Assembly (NCBI GenBank): GCA_015067025.1
Contig: SVNC01000005.1
Location: 108,649 to 172,648 of the forward strand
DNA: 64,000 nucleotides
Reading direction: 5' to 3'
Source: Oscillospiraceae bacterium
GTDB taxonomy: Bacteria > Bacillota > Clostridia > Oscillospirales > Ruminococcaceae
This document shows positions 25,690 to 35,623 of this stretch, piece by piece; positions within the stretch are counted from its first letter, which is position 1; every line of letters starts with the position of its first letter. Below the pieces are notes generated by a model. The model ran no database searches. It saw nothing but the letters and a program-made list of their open reading frames with translations, and had not been told where the DNA came from. Both the position numbers and the translations under genes were made by a program.

Positions 25690-26241
25690 TCAATTCTTTT
25701 TGGAATACACAAATTTTGAAATGTTATCAGTAAATACAGTCATATAAATACATCCGCACATAAGTAAGAGTGCAACCGCATTTATGATAAGAGCGATAAC
25801 GGTGATTGACTGATGGTAAGTGTTCGGGTCACATAACTGCAGTACTGTAAATAGCAGATCAATAAATGCAATTATACAGGCACTCGTGCCTATCATAGCA
25901 CGGACGCCTCTAAGGGTTACGCCACATACTACAGAAGAAACGGTAAGTGCAATTTTCAGAACAATTACAGCTATTATTATAAACTGCAATATAAACGTCA
26001 TTGCAGCCATATCAGCATCCTTGAGAAACGAAACGAAGGTGTGATATAATGTATCTTCCGCATACACGGGATAGAAAATGCAAGTCGCAACAACATTTAC
26101 AGACAGTGCAATAAGAGAAAGTACGATAAATAATCCACCGAGCTTTGTCTGTTTTTCCTCTGCTATAAAATACTGTTTAGCAAGCTCTTCTTTTTCTTCT
26201 TTAGTCAGTTCGCCATCGTATATTATTCTATCATTTTTCAT
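25690..26241 (-). CDS. Hypothetical four-helix membrane protein
   Basis: A 183-residue protein with an acidic/basic N-terminal stretch (about 1-30, rich in Lys/Glu) and four predicted membrane helices at about 35-57, 80-103, 107-128 and 140-165. It lies 9 nt after mscL on the same strand, so it may be translated from the same message. I do not recognise a family. Confidence 0.7.
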   Translation of the reverse strand: MKNDRIIYDGELTKEEKEELAKQYFIAEEKQTKLGGLFIVLSLIALSVNVVATCIFYPVYAEDTLYHTFVSFLKDADMAAMTFILQFIIIAVIVLKIALTVSSVVCGVTLRGVRAMIGTSACIIAFIDLLFTVLQLCDPNTYHQSITVIALIINAVALLLMCGCIYMTVFTDNISKFVYSKKN

Positions 26242-26250
26242 TATGTATTA

Positions 26251-26769
26251 TTATACCGTTTCTGCCTCTTTTTCTTCAGCGGCATTTTCGCCCTTTAAAA
26301 GATCGCGGATCTCTGTGAGCAGTTCGATCTGAGGATCGGGCTTAGGTTCTTCAACGGGGGCGGGTTCTTCAACCTTCTTACGCTTGAAGCTACCGATAAC
26401 CTTGATAAGAATAAATACAGAAATTGCGATTAAGAAGAAGTTGATGATTGCAGCGAGAAATTCGCCGTATCCGATTGCAACTTCAGGAGTCAATACTACT
26501 GTGGGGTCGGCACCTTCTAAATCAAGAACAGCTTCTTTTAAAACAATCTTAAGATCCTTGAAGTCAATACCGCCTGTCAGCATACCGAGAGCGGGCATAA
26601 GCACCTTGTTTACAAGAGCTGTGATAATAGCTGTGAAGGCAGAACCTACGATCATACCTACTGCCATATCAAGTACGTTACCTCTTGAAATGAATGCCTT
26701 GAATTCGGTTATAAACTTAACCTTTCCGATTTTTTCTGCGGCCTTTTTAGCCTTGTTTTCCTTTGCCAT
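26251..26769 (-). CDS. mscL: Large-conductance mechanosensitive channel MscL
   Basis: A 172-residue channel subunit. The first transmembrane helix contains NVLDMAVGMIVGSAFTAIIT, the invariant MscL gate. A periplasmic-side loop and second helix (FLAAIINFFLIAISVFILIK) follow, and the C-terminal cytosolic bundle ends QIELLTEIRDLLK. The extra N-terminal lysine-rich segment and acidic Pro/Glu linker before the bundle are slightly longer than in E. coli. It releases solutes during osmotic downshock. The ribosome site is AAGGAAGG. Confidence 0.97.
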   Translation of the reverse strand: MAKENKAKKAAEKIGKVKFITEFKAFISRGNVLDMAVGMIVGSAFTAIITALVNKVLMPALGMLTGGIDFKDLKIVLKEAVLDLEGADPTVVLTPEVAIGYGEFLAAIINFFLIAISVFILIKVIGSFKRKKVEEPAPVEEPKPDPQIELLTEIRDLLKGENAAEEKEAETV

Positions 26770-26786
26770 GATAATTACCTTCCTTG

Positions 26787-28907
26787 TTAATTTTCTTTAT
26801 TGTAAACCTTGATTAGTTCAAAGTCTATCTGACCTAAATTTACATTCACGTTGACGCATTTCACTCTTACCTTATCACCGATCGTATAGGCTGTGTGGGA
26901 CAGAGTTTCTAAAAGTGCAATGTTGTTTCTTGTTTCATAATCTCCTGCGGGCAAGGACATAACGTCCACCTTGCCTTCTACGGTATTTGGCAGTTCTACA
27001 AAGAAGCCGCTGTTTATAACACCTGAAATGATGCCATCAAATTCTTCATCAAGATGATTTTTCATATATTCCGCTGTATAGAAATCTTCACAGCTTCTTT
27101 CAGCCGCTACGGCAGATAACTCTGTCTTTGTAGCAATTGCAGATGCTTTTACAGCAAAATCTGAATACGTTTTCTTGATATTCTCAGCACCCTTTCTTGA
27201 TACATAATCGGTGAGGATACGATGTATCGCAAGGTCTGAATATCTTCTTATAGGCGAAGTAAAGTGAGCGTATTCTGCCATAACCAACCCAAAGTGACCA
27301 ACAGGCTTTTCGCTGTACTTTGCCTTTGCCATTGTACGAAGAACGAGTCTGTTAATAACTGCATATCTCGGATCGTCTGCAGTTTTCCTGAGCAATGCCG
27401 CAAAATCCGCCGCAGAGGAATTTTCATTTATATGAAGAGCGTTTATACCAAGACCGTCAAGAGTCATCTTAAGTGTTTCTATCTTGTCAGCTGACGGATT
27501 TTCGTGTATACGGTAAACAAAGGGGAGTCCGTGCTTCATCGCAAGCTTCGCTGCCGCATTGTTTGCCATCAGCATAAATTCTTCGATAATACCTTCAGAT
27601 ATACCCTGAGTTCTTCTTTTTACATCAACGCATATACCGTCTTTATCACAGATTATCTTGCTTTCGCTCGACTGTATATCGGGAGCTCCTCTGTCGCTTT
27701 TGTTTTTTGACAGAATATCAGCAAGCTCCTTCATTACGGGGATGATATCTATGACCTCTTTATATTTTTCTGTTATTGCTTTATCAGCGGTGTTTTCAAG
27801 AATTGCGTTTATTTCGCTGTATACACCCTGAATTCTTGAGCGGATGACCGTCTTTTTGAACTGGTATTTGCCAAGCTTGCCGTCAGGTGAGATTTCCATA
27901 AGGCAGGAGAAGGCAAGCCTGTCCACTTTAGGATTTAGAGAGCATATTCCGTTACTAAGCTCTTTGGGGAGCATAGGTATTACCTTATCGGCAATATAAA
28001 CGCTTGTACCTCTTTCGAGTGCATCTACATCTATCGCACAGTCCTTTGTGACATAATGGCTTACGTCTGCTATGTGAACACCTAATTTGTAGCCGTTTTC
28101 TGTCTTTTCAACGCTTATAGCGTCGTCAATGTCCTTTGTATCGGCACCGTCTATCGTGAATATAGGCATATCTCTTAAATCAAGACGTTTCGCGATATCC
28201 TTCTGACTTATCTCCTTTGCACCTATCTCCTTTGCCATTGCACTGCACTCGGGAGAAAAAGCAACGGGGATATTATTCTGGATAAGATAAGCATCTGTAC
28301 AGCTTTTAGCGTATTCGCTGCTGCCGAGAGTTTTTACGATGTCAACTGTATGCTCGCTGTGGTGAGTTCCACGCTTCCTGATAGTAAACAGTACCTTGTC
28401 GCCTTCTTTAAACATTTCAGAAACCTTGACAATAGCAAGCGGAGGGCATCCGAGGGTATCAGGAAGAACTTTGAAGGCTTGTCTTTCTCTTACGATAACA
28501 CCGCTGAAAAGCTCATCACTGTGCTCCAAAACGGCAAGAACAACTGAAGTTGCACTTCTTGTAGTTGTCTTTTCAGCTACTTCTTTTGCAAGAACTATAT
28601 CTCCGGGTACAGCACCTTTAAGCTGTCCGCCGCTTACGAAGGAATCTTCCTCTGTAAGAAGGTTAGTGACAAATCCGAAATTTCTGGACAAGGTCGCTAC
28701 CTTGCCTGTATATACGTTTCTCATTTCGCTTATATAAAGCTGTTCTTTTTTATTTTTAAATAAAGTTCTGCTTCTGATAAGCTCTTTTACTGTTGTTTTT
28801 ACTTTTGATTCGTGTTTCTTGGCAAGACCTGCGGTTTTAACTATCTGCTTTATTGTTACACCGCCGCCAAGCTGATATATGGTTGAAATAATTATTGATT
28901 CTAAATT
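26787..28907 (-). CDS. rnr: Ribonuclease R (VacB/RNase II family)
   Basis: 706 residues from the ATG behind AGAAAGGAAC. The longer frame starts 33 nt earlier with no site. An N-terminal helix-turn-helix (about 1-65) precedes cold-shock/OB segments. The RNB catalytic domain has IDGADTKDIDDAI, whose aspartates bind Mg2+, and ends with HFTSPIRRYSDLAIHR. A C-terminal S1 domain follows (FDGIISGVINSGFFVELPN). It degrades structured RNA 3' to 5'. In many Firmicutes it neighbours smpB, which is not seen here. Confidence 0.96.
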   Translation of the reverse strand, partial: NLESIIISTIYQLGGGVTIKQIVKTAGLAKKHESKVKTTVKELIRSRTLFKNKKEQLYISEMRNVYTGKVATLSRNFGFVTNLLTEEDSFVSGGQLKGAVPGDIVLAKEVAEKTTTRSATSVVLAVLEHSDELFSGVIVRERQAFKVLPDTLGCPPLAIVKVSEMFKEGDKVLFTIRKRGTHHSEHTVDIVKTLGSSEYAKSCTDAYLIQNNIPVAFSPECSAMAKEIGAKEISQKDIAKRLDLRDMPIFTIDGADTKDIDDAISVEKTENGYKLGVHIADVSHYVTKDCAIDVDALERGTSVYIADKVIPMLPKELSNGICSLNPKVDRLAFSCLMEISPDGKLGKYQFKKTVIRSRIQGVYSEINAILENTADKAITEKYKEVIDIIPVMKELADILSKNKSDRGAPDIQSSESKIICDKDGICVDVKRRTQGISEGIIEEFMLMANNAAAKLAMKHGLPFVYRIHENPSADKIETLKMTLDGLGINALHINENSSAADFAALLRKTADDPRYAVINRLVLRTMAKAKYSEKPVGHFGLVMAEYAHFTSPIRRYSDLAIHRILTDYVSRKGAENIKKTYSDFAVKASAIATKTELSAVAAERSCEDFYTAEYMKNHLDEEFDGIISGVINSGFFVELPNTVEGKVDVMSLPAGDYETRNNIALLETLSHTAYTIGDKVRVKCVNVNVNLGQIDFELIKVYNKEN

Positions 28908-29141
28908 CATCCTGTTCCTTTCTCCGTGGGCTTTTTCCATCTCTTTTCTGAACTATCGCATACTATTTTGCGTAAAGCCGCTGACTTAAAATTCTGTACG
29001 TTATTATTATACTACAATTTTTTCTTTTTTTCAATATGCTTGCTGTTAATTTACTGATAATAGAATTAAGACATTTTGGCAAGAACAACAATGTATAAAA
29101 TAAAAAAATGCAAAAATAATCAAAAAACTTCATCAAACTTA

Positions 29142-29171
29142 TTGACAAACAGGGGTTTTATATGTCATAAT
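29142..29171 (+). promoter_or_regulatory. Promoter for the PadR gene
   Basis: TTGACA (29142-29147), 18-nt spacer, CATAAT (29166-29171) with an upstream TG (extended -10). Nothing else was found in the 300-bp divergent spacer 28908-29207. Confidence 0.6.
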
Positions 29172-29207
29172 ATATATGAATATAAAATAAGGAGGGTTAT
29201 CTTTAAA

Positions 29208-29558
29208 ATGGGAATTAAAGAAAACTTTAAAAGAGGATCTTTAGAGATGCTCATACTTCATCTTTTAAAGGATGAAGAAATGTACGGGTATCAGCTTACA
29301 CAGGAGATATCCAAGAGAAGCGGCGGTGCTTTCCGCATTACTGAAGGATCAATGTATCCTACACTCTACAGACTTATTGACAAGGGCCTTATTTCTGATC
29401 GTCTGGAGTTAGTCGGAAGAAGACGTACAAGAGTATACTATCACCTTGAAGATAAGGGTAGAGAACAGCTTGAAAAGCTTGTAAAGGATTATGAAATCAC
29501 AAGTGCAGGCATTGAATCTATCCTGAGTTATGTTCCTGATGAGGAAGACGAAGACTAA
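29208..29558 (+). CDS. PadR-family transcriptional regulator
   Basis: 116 residues from the ATG behind GGAGG. The longer frame from 29076 covers the promoter. The PadR winged helix has EMLILHLLKDEEMYGYQLTQ, the recognition segment ITEGSMYPTLYRL, and the wing GRRRTRVYYHLEDKGR. The C-terminal helix would form the dimer. No drug-pump or membrane target gene is adjacent. Confidence 0.92.
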   Translation: MGIKENFKRGSLEMLILHLLKDEEMYGYQLTQEISKRSGGAFRITEGSMYPTLYRLIDKGLISDRLELVGRRRTRVYYHLEDKGREQLEKLVKDYEITSAGIESILSYVPDEEDED

Positions 29559-29620
29559 ATAAACAGGCGGTGTATCGGGTTTAATGCGATATGCCGCTTA
29601 AATTATTGGAGATGAACTAA

Positions 29621-30424
29621 TTGGCAAAATACATTATTGACAGTCACGCCCACATATTTCCGCAGAAGATCGCGGAAAAGGCAACGCTTAATATCGGAAA
29701 ATTCTACGATATCGTTATGGATTTAGATGGCTCAGTGGATAAGCTTGTAGCACAGGCAGAAAAAATTGGGATAACGAAATCGTTAGTACACTCCGTAGCA
29801 ACTGTACCCCAGCAGGTATCTCATATCAATGACTTTATTTATAGTCAGGTGCAGCTGTATCCTGACAAATTTATCGGATTTGCATCGCTCCATCCCGATA
29901 TGGAAGGGATGACGGAAGAAGTTGAAAGAATATTATCTATGGGGTTTAAAGGTATAAAGCTTCATCCCGATTTTCAGAACTTTGCAATAGACGAAGAAAG
30001 AGCCTGCAGAATGTACGAAATAGTTGATGGCAGACTGCCTTTTCTTTTCCATACAGGTGACTACAGATATAAATATTCCAATCCCGATATTATGGGCAGG
30101 GTGGCAGATATGTTCCCCGATACAAAATTCATTGCTGCACATTTCGGTGGTTGGTCAGAATGGGCCAAGGCGGCTGAGTGTCTGCCGGGAAAAAAGAACG
30201 TATGGGTAGACTGCAGTAGTTCATTCTTTCAGCTTACACCTGAAAGAGCAAGAGAGCTTGTATATCTTTTTGGTGCAGACAGAGTATTCTTCGGTACGGA
30301 TTATCCCATGTGGACAGCTAAAGGAGAGCTTGATTTCTTAAAATCTATGAACCTTCCCGAAGAGGATATGGAAAAGATACTTTGGAAGAATATAAATGAG
30401 TTTTTAGGTTTAGGTCTCAGCTAA
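29621..30424 (+). CDS. Amidohydrolase-family metal-dependent hydrolase
   Basis: A 267-residue TIM-barrel protein of the amidohydrolase-2 type. The start is a TTG at 29621, with GGAGAT 7 nt upstream. Metal ligands are H9 and H11 (DSHAHIF), then histidines in KLHPDFQ, FHTGD and AAHFGG, and a final aspartate in FFGTDYPMWT. Family members hydrolyse or decarboxylate small aromatic or sugar-acid substrates, so the reaction cannot be named. The phosphopantetheinyl transferase gene starts 1 nt after its stop. Confidence 0.82.
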   Translation: MAKYIIDSHAHIFPQKIAEKATLNIGKFYDIVMDLDGSVDKLVAQAEKIGITKSLVHSVATVPQQVSHINDFIYSQVQLYPDKFIGFASLHPDMEGMTEEVERILSMGFKGIKLHPDFQNFAIDEERACRMYEIVDGRLPFLFHTGDYRYKYSNPDIMGRVADMFPDTKFIAAHFGGWSEWAKAAECLPGKKNVWVDCSSSFFQLTPERARELVYLFGADRVFFGTDYPMWTAKGELDFLKSMNLPEEDMEKILWKNINEFLGLGLS

Positions 30425-30425
30425 A

Positions 30426-31022
30426 ATGGTGTATATCAGATTTATACCCCCAAAAAACGAATATGAGGGTAGTTACCACAAGTTCTGCCATAGTGAAGGA
30501 ATGGAGCTTTTAAGGTATGCTTTGCAGAAAGAGTACTCCCATGATTTTTCTGCAGAGAATATCAGGAAAGGACAGCGAGGAAAACCATATATAGAAAACG
30601 TTCCTTTTTATTTTAATATCTCCCATTGCGACGGACTCGTTGCCTGTGTTGTATCAGAAAAAGAAGTCGGCATAGATGCTGAAGTGACGAGAAATGTAGC
30701 AGACAGAGTGATGAAAAGGTGCTATAGCGACGATGAAATAGCTTATGTTAATTCCGCCGAGAATAAGGATTTTGAATTTACAAAGCTCTGGACTTTGAAG
30801 GAAAGCTATGTAAAGCTGACAGGTGAAGGTATAGCGACTAACCTTAAAGCGATATCCTTTGATATGAAAAAAACTACTGCATTTTCGGAGGATGTTTCTT
30901 TTTCACAGATAGTTGTAAATGAACGGTATATTATATCTATATGCAAAAAAGAAAAATCGTCACATATCAACTGCAATGAAATGAATGTCAAAACTGATGG
31001 TGTTACAATTATTAATATATGA
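30426..31022 (+). CDS. 4'-phosphopantetheinyl transferase (Sfp-type)
   Basis: A 198-residue enzyme that moves phosphopantetheine from CoA onto a carrier-protein serine. The motifs are GKP (52-54), FNISH (63-67), GIDAE (82-86; D84 and E86 bind Mg2+) and W122-x-LKESYVK with the catalytic K125-E126. No polyketide or peptide synthetase is nearby, so it may serve fatty acid synthesis or a distant pathway. Confidence 0.92.
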   Translation: MVYIRFIPPKNEYEGSYHKFCHSEGMELLRYALQKEYSHDFSAENIRKGQRGKPYIENVPFYFNISHCDGLVACVVSEKEVGIDAEVTRNVADRVMKRCYSDDEIAYVNSAENKDFEFTKLWTLKESYVKLTGEGIATNLKAISFDMKKTTAFSEDVSFSQIVVNERYIISICKKEKSSHINCNEMNVKTDGVTIINI

Positions 31023-31052
31023 TGAAAAACGCACGCAGACAAGGAAAAAGCC

Positions 31053-31140
31053 CCGACAGGCATATATAAATATGTTGAGGGGATTTTGACGAAGTAAGCA
31101 AAAATGCTTTGGGAGAGCCTTTTACGGCTCTCCCAAACTT
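31053..31140 (+). terminator. Two hairpins after the phosphopantetheinyl transferase
   Basis: An imperfect CCCC...GGGG hairpin near 31053-31083 and a perfect 11-bp stem, TTGGGAGAGCC / GGCTCTCCCAA (31109-31136). The 31023-31254 spacer contains only these and the hairpin at 31225. Confidence 0.6.
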
Positions 31141-31224
31141 CTGTATCAATATTTTTATATACTCTCAAGATAAACACAAAACTTTACGCATTTTTGCGGT
31201 GCGTGAGTTTGTCTTCAGTCTGAT

Positions 31225-31251
31225 GAACCCTCCCGTAAATCGGGAGGGTTC
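31225..31251. terminator. Hairpin at the end of the DUF58/MoxR module
   Basis: GAACCCTCCCG / CGGGAGGGTTC with a 5-nt loop, 3 nt after the stop codon of the minus-strand gene. The T-run is poor on either strand, so it may stabilise the 3' end rather than terminate. Confidence 0.55.
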
Positions 31252-31254
31252 ATT

Positions 31255-32589
31255 TCATCGTTTGTTGTATAATTCTTTGACCAATTCATCCATTGCTGAA
31301 AGCTTTTTGTCGTTAGGCATACAGTCGTTATATCTTATTTCTGCGTAGCTGTCAGAAATCTCTTCTATATCAGCACTTCCATGATAGGTGGTTTTGCCGA
31401 TCGACTTTTGTTGTTCAACGGTAAGCTTTTCGGTCATACCCTTGTTTCTTCTTGCAAGCCACATCATATAAAGACGATAGCCTAGGCGGTACTTTTCTGT
31501 GTCGTCCTTTTCTTTTTTGTAGCGTTTAAGGCAGTCGGCTTCAGTTTCGTACTTTACGAGCTGTGACTGCTGAATTATCGGTTCGTAATAATCGACGTAG
31601 TTTTCTTCGGCAAAGCTTTCTGTTTCCTTTGCGGAAAATTTGTTATATATCCTCATGGCAACGCTTTTAATGAATGCATAGATCTTCTTTCTGAAAATGA
31701 TTGCAAGTACTAAAGCTATGATAAAGACGATATATACTGTAAAATCAGCTCCGCCTTCCTGTATACCGATAAGAGGAGAATCAGGTGGAGTTCCGTCGGG
31801 GGTTATCGGTGCAGAGGTTTCCATTTTTATAAGCTGAAGCACAGAATCTATCAGCTTCAATGTGTTCTGGATAAGCCACCATAAAAAATCAGCGATGATC
31901 TTTCTGAACAGCATCATAAAAAGAATTACCGCACCAACGATAATTATAAGCTTTGCGTTGTAGGCTTTGAGTCCTTTAGGAACTATCAGGTTTGTGTTTT
32001 TACGCTGGTTTATCTGTGTTTCTATATTTGACTGATTTATAAGGAGTGCCACTAAAAGAGCCATAATGATAACGAGATAGGATATTGCTGATTGAGCGTC
32101 GGTCATCAGCGGATGATCTTCGCTAAGGAAGAAAGCGAAAATATAGCATAGGAAGGCCTCTACCATAAAGATACATAACCATAACGGAGTGTATACGTCG
32201 CTGAAGGATCTTCTTGTAAGCTTTATGCCAAGTAAAAACCACAGGCTTATAGCGGGGAGCAGAGCAAAGATAACGTAAGTTCCGTTAAAGCTATATTCTG
32301 TTGATTCGTTGATGCTGTTTACCGTAATACAGGTTATGACAAAAATCACAACGAGGGTTATTATCATTGTGAGGCTCAGCATAAAGATTTTTTGGGGCTT
32401 GGTCTGCGTTGCTCTTATTCTTTGCAGAAGGTATCCTGCGGTTACTGATGGTATGGCGGTAAGGAAGTAGAAAATATATCTTAATATGTTCTGTTCTTTA
32501 AAAGCCGCACTATCAAACATAAGCATCATCGGTAACGGGATTATCAGCATTGCGATAGTTGCACATATTTTGAGGAAGTGATTTTTCAT
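31255..32589 (-). CDS. Polytopic membrane protein of a MoxR/DUF58 module (DUF4129-like tail)
   Basis: A 444-residue protein with eight or so membrane helices: six in the first 200 residues, one near 215-240 and one near 288-306. A roughly 130-residue cytosolic C-terminus follows, with CLKRYKKEKDDTEKYRLGYR and LTVEQQKSIG. This tail resembles DUF4129, which follows transglutaminase domains in related systems, but no transglutaminase domain is present. Its start overlaps the stop of the DUF58 gene (ATGA), so the two are translationally coupled. Confidence 0.7.
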   Translation of the reverse strand: MKNHFLKICATIAMLIIPLPMMLMFDSAAFKEQNILRYIFYFLTAIPSVTAGYLLQRIRATQTKPQKIFMLSLTMIITLVVIFVITCITVNSINESTEYSFNGTYVIFALLPAISLWFLLGIKLTRRSFSDVYTPLWLCIFMVEAFLCYIFAFFLSEDHPLMTDAQSAISYLVIIMALLVALLINQSNIETQINQRKNTNLIVPKGLKAYNAKLIIIVGAVILFMMLFRKIIADFLWWLIQNTLKLIDSVLQLIKMETSAPITPDGTPPDSPLIGIQEGGADFTVYIVFIIALVLAIIFRKKIYAFIKSVAMRIYNKFSAKETESFAEENYVDYYEPIIQQSQLVKYETEADCLKRYKKEKDDTEKYRLGYRLYMMWLARRNKGMTEKLTVEQQKSIGKTTYHGSADIEEISDSYAEIRYNDCMPNDKKLSAMDELVKELYNKR

Positions 32590-33725
32590 ATGTCATCCCC
32601 CTCTAAATTCCATTTGTAAGAGAATTTCGTAATAGGTATAAACTGATAATTTACACTTTCTTCAGGAATTTCTCCGGTGGTTAAGAATACCGTATTTATA
32701 CCGTGTATGCGAAGCTTATCGGCATACTGCAACATAAAATCATCAATGTAGTGAGTGATAACGAATATATCGGTAAATATTTGTGAATTTATATTGTCGC
32801 AGAATTCCTTGAAATCATAACTGCAGGTGTTTTCAAGCTGAGCTAAAATTCTTAATGTCCCTTCAAAATGTTCAGGGGTAACGACAAGATCTGACGCTAT
32901 GCCGGTACTTGAACCTCCGTTTGTTGCAAAGGCACAGTGGCATCCATCTCTTACACAGTCCTCCATAATTCGTGTTGACATTTTTATAAAGGCTTCGGTG
33001 TCACGGATATTTGCACAAGTGACAGGTTTATAGTAGTTTCTTTGCATATTCATAAGAACGAGAGCTGTACGGGATGTGGTGTACTCGTTATTGGAGACGA
33101 AAAGCTTGTTTTGCGATGCGGTGTAATTCCAGTTGATTTTATTCAGTGGCTCTCTGCCTGTGTATTCCTTTGAGCCTGACACAACGAAGGGGTCTTCGTT
33201 AATAAAACGTCTGATGCTTATTTCGCCCATAGGTTCTTCAAAGGAAAGTATTGCGTCCTTTCCGTCAGAGCCGATAGGCAATACTGTAATTTGTATCTTT
33301 ACAGGAATATTTATTGAAGTCTTTACAAGACCCAAAATATCCGTTGCAGTGATAATCGTATCTTCAAAGGCGAATACTCCTCTTTTTATACATTTTATTC
33401 GTCTTACTCTTGTACATCTGCTTCTGGGCTTTAACGAAAAAACGCCCGGAATAAAAGTCGATTCACTTCCGCTTGTCTGTGCGATGGAATCCTTTTTTGA
33501 AAAGTTAAGCCATCGTGAAGCGGAAAGCTCGGTCTTTATCCAGGGCAACGAAACAAGACGGCGGTTTTCTATAACCTCCGTCAACTCGATAATATCTCCT
33601 TCGTAAATTTCGTTCTTGTTTACAAAGGCAGTGTAGCTTATTCCTTTAAAGGCGTATCTGGTATATAGCAGAATTTCCAGTAAGGAAATAGCAATGAGAA
33701 TAACACAGATTGCTAAAAGTTCCAT
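32586..33725 (-). CDS. DUF58 domain protein (module 2)
   Basis: A 379-residue protein. An N-terminal membrane segment is followed by a beta-rich region (FVNKNEIYEGDIIELTEVIE). The DUF58 core is a von Willebrand A-like fold with the signature GREPLNKINWNYTASQNKLFV near 190-210. Family members are coupled to MoxR AAA ATPases, thought to assist metal insertion or protein maturation at the membrane. It is 4 nt from the MoxR gene. Confidence 0.88.
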   Translation of the reverse strand: MELLAICVILIAISLLEILLYTRYAFKGISYTAFVNKNEIYEGDIIELTEVIENRRLVSLPWIKTELSASRWLNFSKKDSIAQTSGSESTFIPGVFSLKPRSRCTRVRRIKCIKRGVFAFEDTIITATDILGLVKTSINIPVKIQITVLPIGSDGKDAILSFEEPMGEISIRRFINEDPFVVSGSKEYTGREPLNKINWNYTASQNKLFVSNNEYTTSRTALVLMNMQRNYYKPVTCANIRDTEAFIKMSTRIMEDCVRDGCHCAFATNGGSSTGIASDLVVTPEHFEGTLRILAQLENTCSYDFKEFCDNINSQIFTDIFVITHYIDDFMLQYADKLRIHGINTVFLTTGEIPEESVNYQFIPITKFSYKWNLEGDDI

Positions 33726-33728
33726 AAA

Positions 33729-34673
33729 TCAAAGTGTTTCTGTAGGTACGGGAACATCCGCCACAAGTCTGTTAATAATTTCAGCTTTGGTATTAATGCC
33801 GTCTCTCATAACGGCACTTCTGCTGATTATTCTGTGAGCACATACATAGGGGGCGACGATTTTTACATCATCGGGAGTTACATAATCTCTGCCTCTTAAA
33901 GCCGCTCTTGCCTGAGACATACGCTTTAATGCTATAAGACCACGGGTACTTACGCCAAGCTTTACGTTGGAATTTGTTCTTGTAGCAATACCGATATCAG
34001 CGATATAGCCTCTGACAGCCTCGTTGACCTTGATTTCATCAACTGCCTTTGACATAGCAAGAAGCTCTGCTGTATCTGTCACTGCGGTAAGGCTTTCAAG
34101 AGGATGAACCGCTTTTGCGTCATCAAGTATTTCCATTTCAGCTTCCTTGTCAGAATAACCAAGGGACAGCTTTATAAGAAAACGGTCAAGCTGTGCTTCG
34201 GGCAGGGGGTATGTACCTGCAGTTTCTACAGGGTTTTCTGTGGCAAGTACAATAAAGGGAGATGGCATAGAGAATAATTTGCCATCAATTGTTGCCTGCT
34301 TTTCTTCCATACACTGAAGTAAAGCAGATTGGGTTCTCGGAGTTGCACGATTTATTTCATCGGCAAGAAGGATGTTTGAGAATATCGGACCTTCTCTGAA
34401 GATGAATTCCTGCTCCTTCATATTGAAGAAGTGGATACCTGTGATATCGGATGGTAGTAGGTCGGGTGTAAACTGAATGCGGCTGAACTTTGCATCAATG
34501 CTTTTTGCAATAGCTTTTGCGAGTACAGTCTTACCGGTACCGGGTACATCTTCGAGTAAAACGTGACCTCCGGTGAGCATAGCCATAATAACAAGGTCGA
34601 TCTTATCATCCTTGCCTTTGATTACCTTAGATACGTTTTCGCGAAGCTTTACAGCATATTCCTGAACGGTCAT
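33729..34673 (-). CDS. MoxR-type AAA+ ATPase (module 2)
   Basis: A 314-residue ATPase. Walker A is EDVPGTGKT at about 38-46 and Walker B is LLADEINRA at about 101-109. The sensor-1 segment VLATENPVE and the SPDDVKIVAPYV-like lid (TPDDVKIVAPYVCAHRI) complete the family pattern. It probably acts as a chaperone ATPase for the DUF58 partner. It heads the second three-gene module. Confidence 0.93.
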   Translation of the reverse strand: MTVQEYAVKLRENVSKVIKGKDDKIDLVIMAMLTGGHVLLEDVPGTGKTVLAKAIAKSIDAKFSRIQFTPDLLPSDITGIHFFNMKEQEFIFREGPIFSNILLADEINRATPRTQSALLQCMEEKQATIDGKLFSMPSPFIVLATENPVETAGTYPLPEAQLDRFLIKLSLGYSDKEAEMEILDDAKAVHPLESLTAVTDTAELLAMSKAVDEIKVNEAVRGYIADIGIATRTNSNVKLGVSTRGLIALKRMSQARAALRGRDYVTPDDVKIVAPYVCAHRIISRSAVMRDGINTKAEIINRLVADVPVPTETL

Positions 34674-34693
34674 CGTTTTCTCCTCACAGTAGT

Positions 34694-35623
34694 TTATTTT
34701 TTGTAGTATTTATCGTAGTTTACAAGCTCGTCCAGTAAAGCGGGGAGCTTTTCTTCGATTTCTTCATCAGGGAACTGGCAGGTGCCAACGGCTCTGTGAC
34801 CGCCACCGCCGTATTTCAGCATAAGAGAACCTACGTCTACATTGCTTGTACGGTTAAGTATTGAATAGCCGACAGCGACAGAGCAACCCTTTCCGCCCTT
34901 GCCGTTTACTATCCAGGCGGAAATATTCTGTGCGGGGTAAAGGCTGTATATCAAAAATCTGTTGCCTGTATAGATCGTTTCTACGTTACGAAGGTCAGTA
35001 ATTATTACATCGCCCTTGACAACGGTATTTTCTTCAACCATTTTCTTAAACTGTTCCGTCTGCTGATTATAAAGCTCTATTCTTTCCTTTATATCAGGCA
35101 TATTGAGGATTTCTTCCGTAGTCATTGTAGCACAGCAGACAAGGAGCTTTTCCATTAGCTGATAGTTGCTTATAGTAAAGTTTCTGAAACGGCCAAGACC
35201 TGTTCTTGGATCCATAAGAAAACCAATAAGTATCCAGCCTTCAGGATGGAGTATTTCTTCGGCGGTAAGGTTACCGCTGTCTACTTTATCAACGGCAAGC
35301 ATAAGATCGTCAAAATTAGGAAACTTTTCTTTACCGCCATAATAATCATAAATAATTCTTGCAGCACTTGGAGCTATTCTGCTTTCACCTTTATATTGTC
35401 CCTTTATCTTGAGTCTTTCTTCTTCACTGGAATGATGGTCAAACCATAGTCCGCAACCGGGAGCGAAAGGAACGTTTGCGAGTACGTCGTTTTCGGTAAC
35501 AGGAACAAGTCCGTCCTGAATATCCTTAGGATGTGCAAAGGTCCAGCTATCTACTATACCTGCTTCAAGAAGTAATGCACCGCAAGCAAGTCCGTCAAAA
35601 TCTGATCGAGTTATAAGTCTCAT
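34694..35623 (-). CDS. DHH-family phosphoesterase
   Basis: A 309-residue protein. Metal motifs are SDFDGLACG (D8 and D10), WFDHHSS (DHH at about 61-63) and a later D in AVDKVDSG. The C-terminal DHHA1 domain ends GGGGHRAVGTC. It resembles exopolyphosphatase-like and oligoribonuclease-like DHH proteins, so the substrate could be a short nucleotide, a cyclic dinucleotide product or polyphosphate. It sits between two MoxR modules on the same strand, 20 nt before the second. Confidence 0.88.
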   Translation of the reverse strand: MRLITRSDFDGLACGALLLEAGIVDSWTFAHPKDIQDGLVPVTENDVLANVPFAPGCGLWFDHHSSEEERLKIKGQYKGESRIAPSAARIIYDYYGGKEKFPNFDDLMLAVDKVDSGNLTAEEILHPEGWILIGFLMDPRTGLGRFRNFTISNYQLMEKLLVCCATMTTEEILNMPDIKERIELYNQQTEQFKKMVEENTVVKGDVIITDLRNVETIYTGNRFLIYSLYPAQNISAWIVNGKGGKGCSVAVGYSILNRTSNVDVGSLMLKYGGGGHRAVGTCQFPDEEIEEKLPALLDELVNYDKYYKK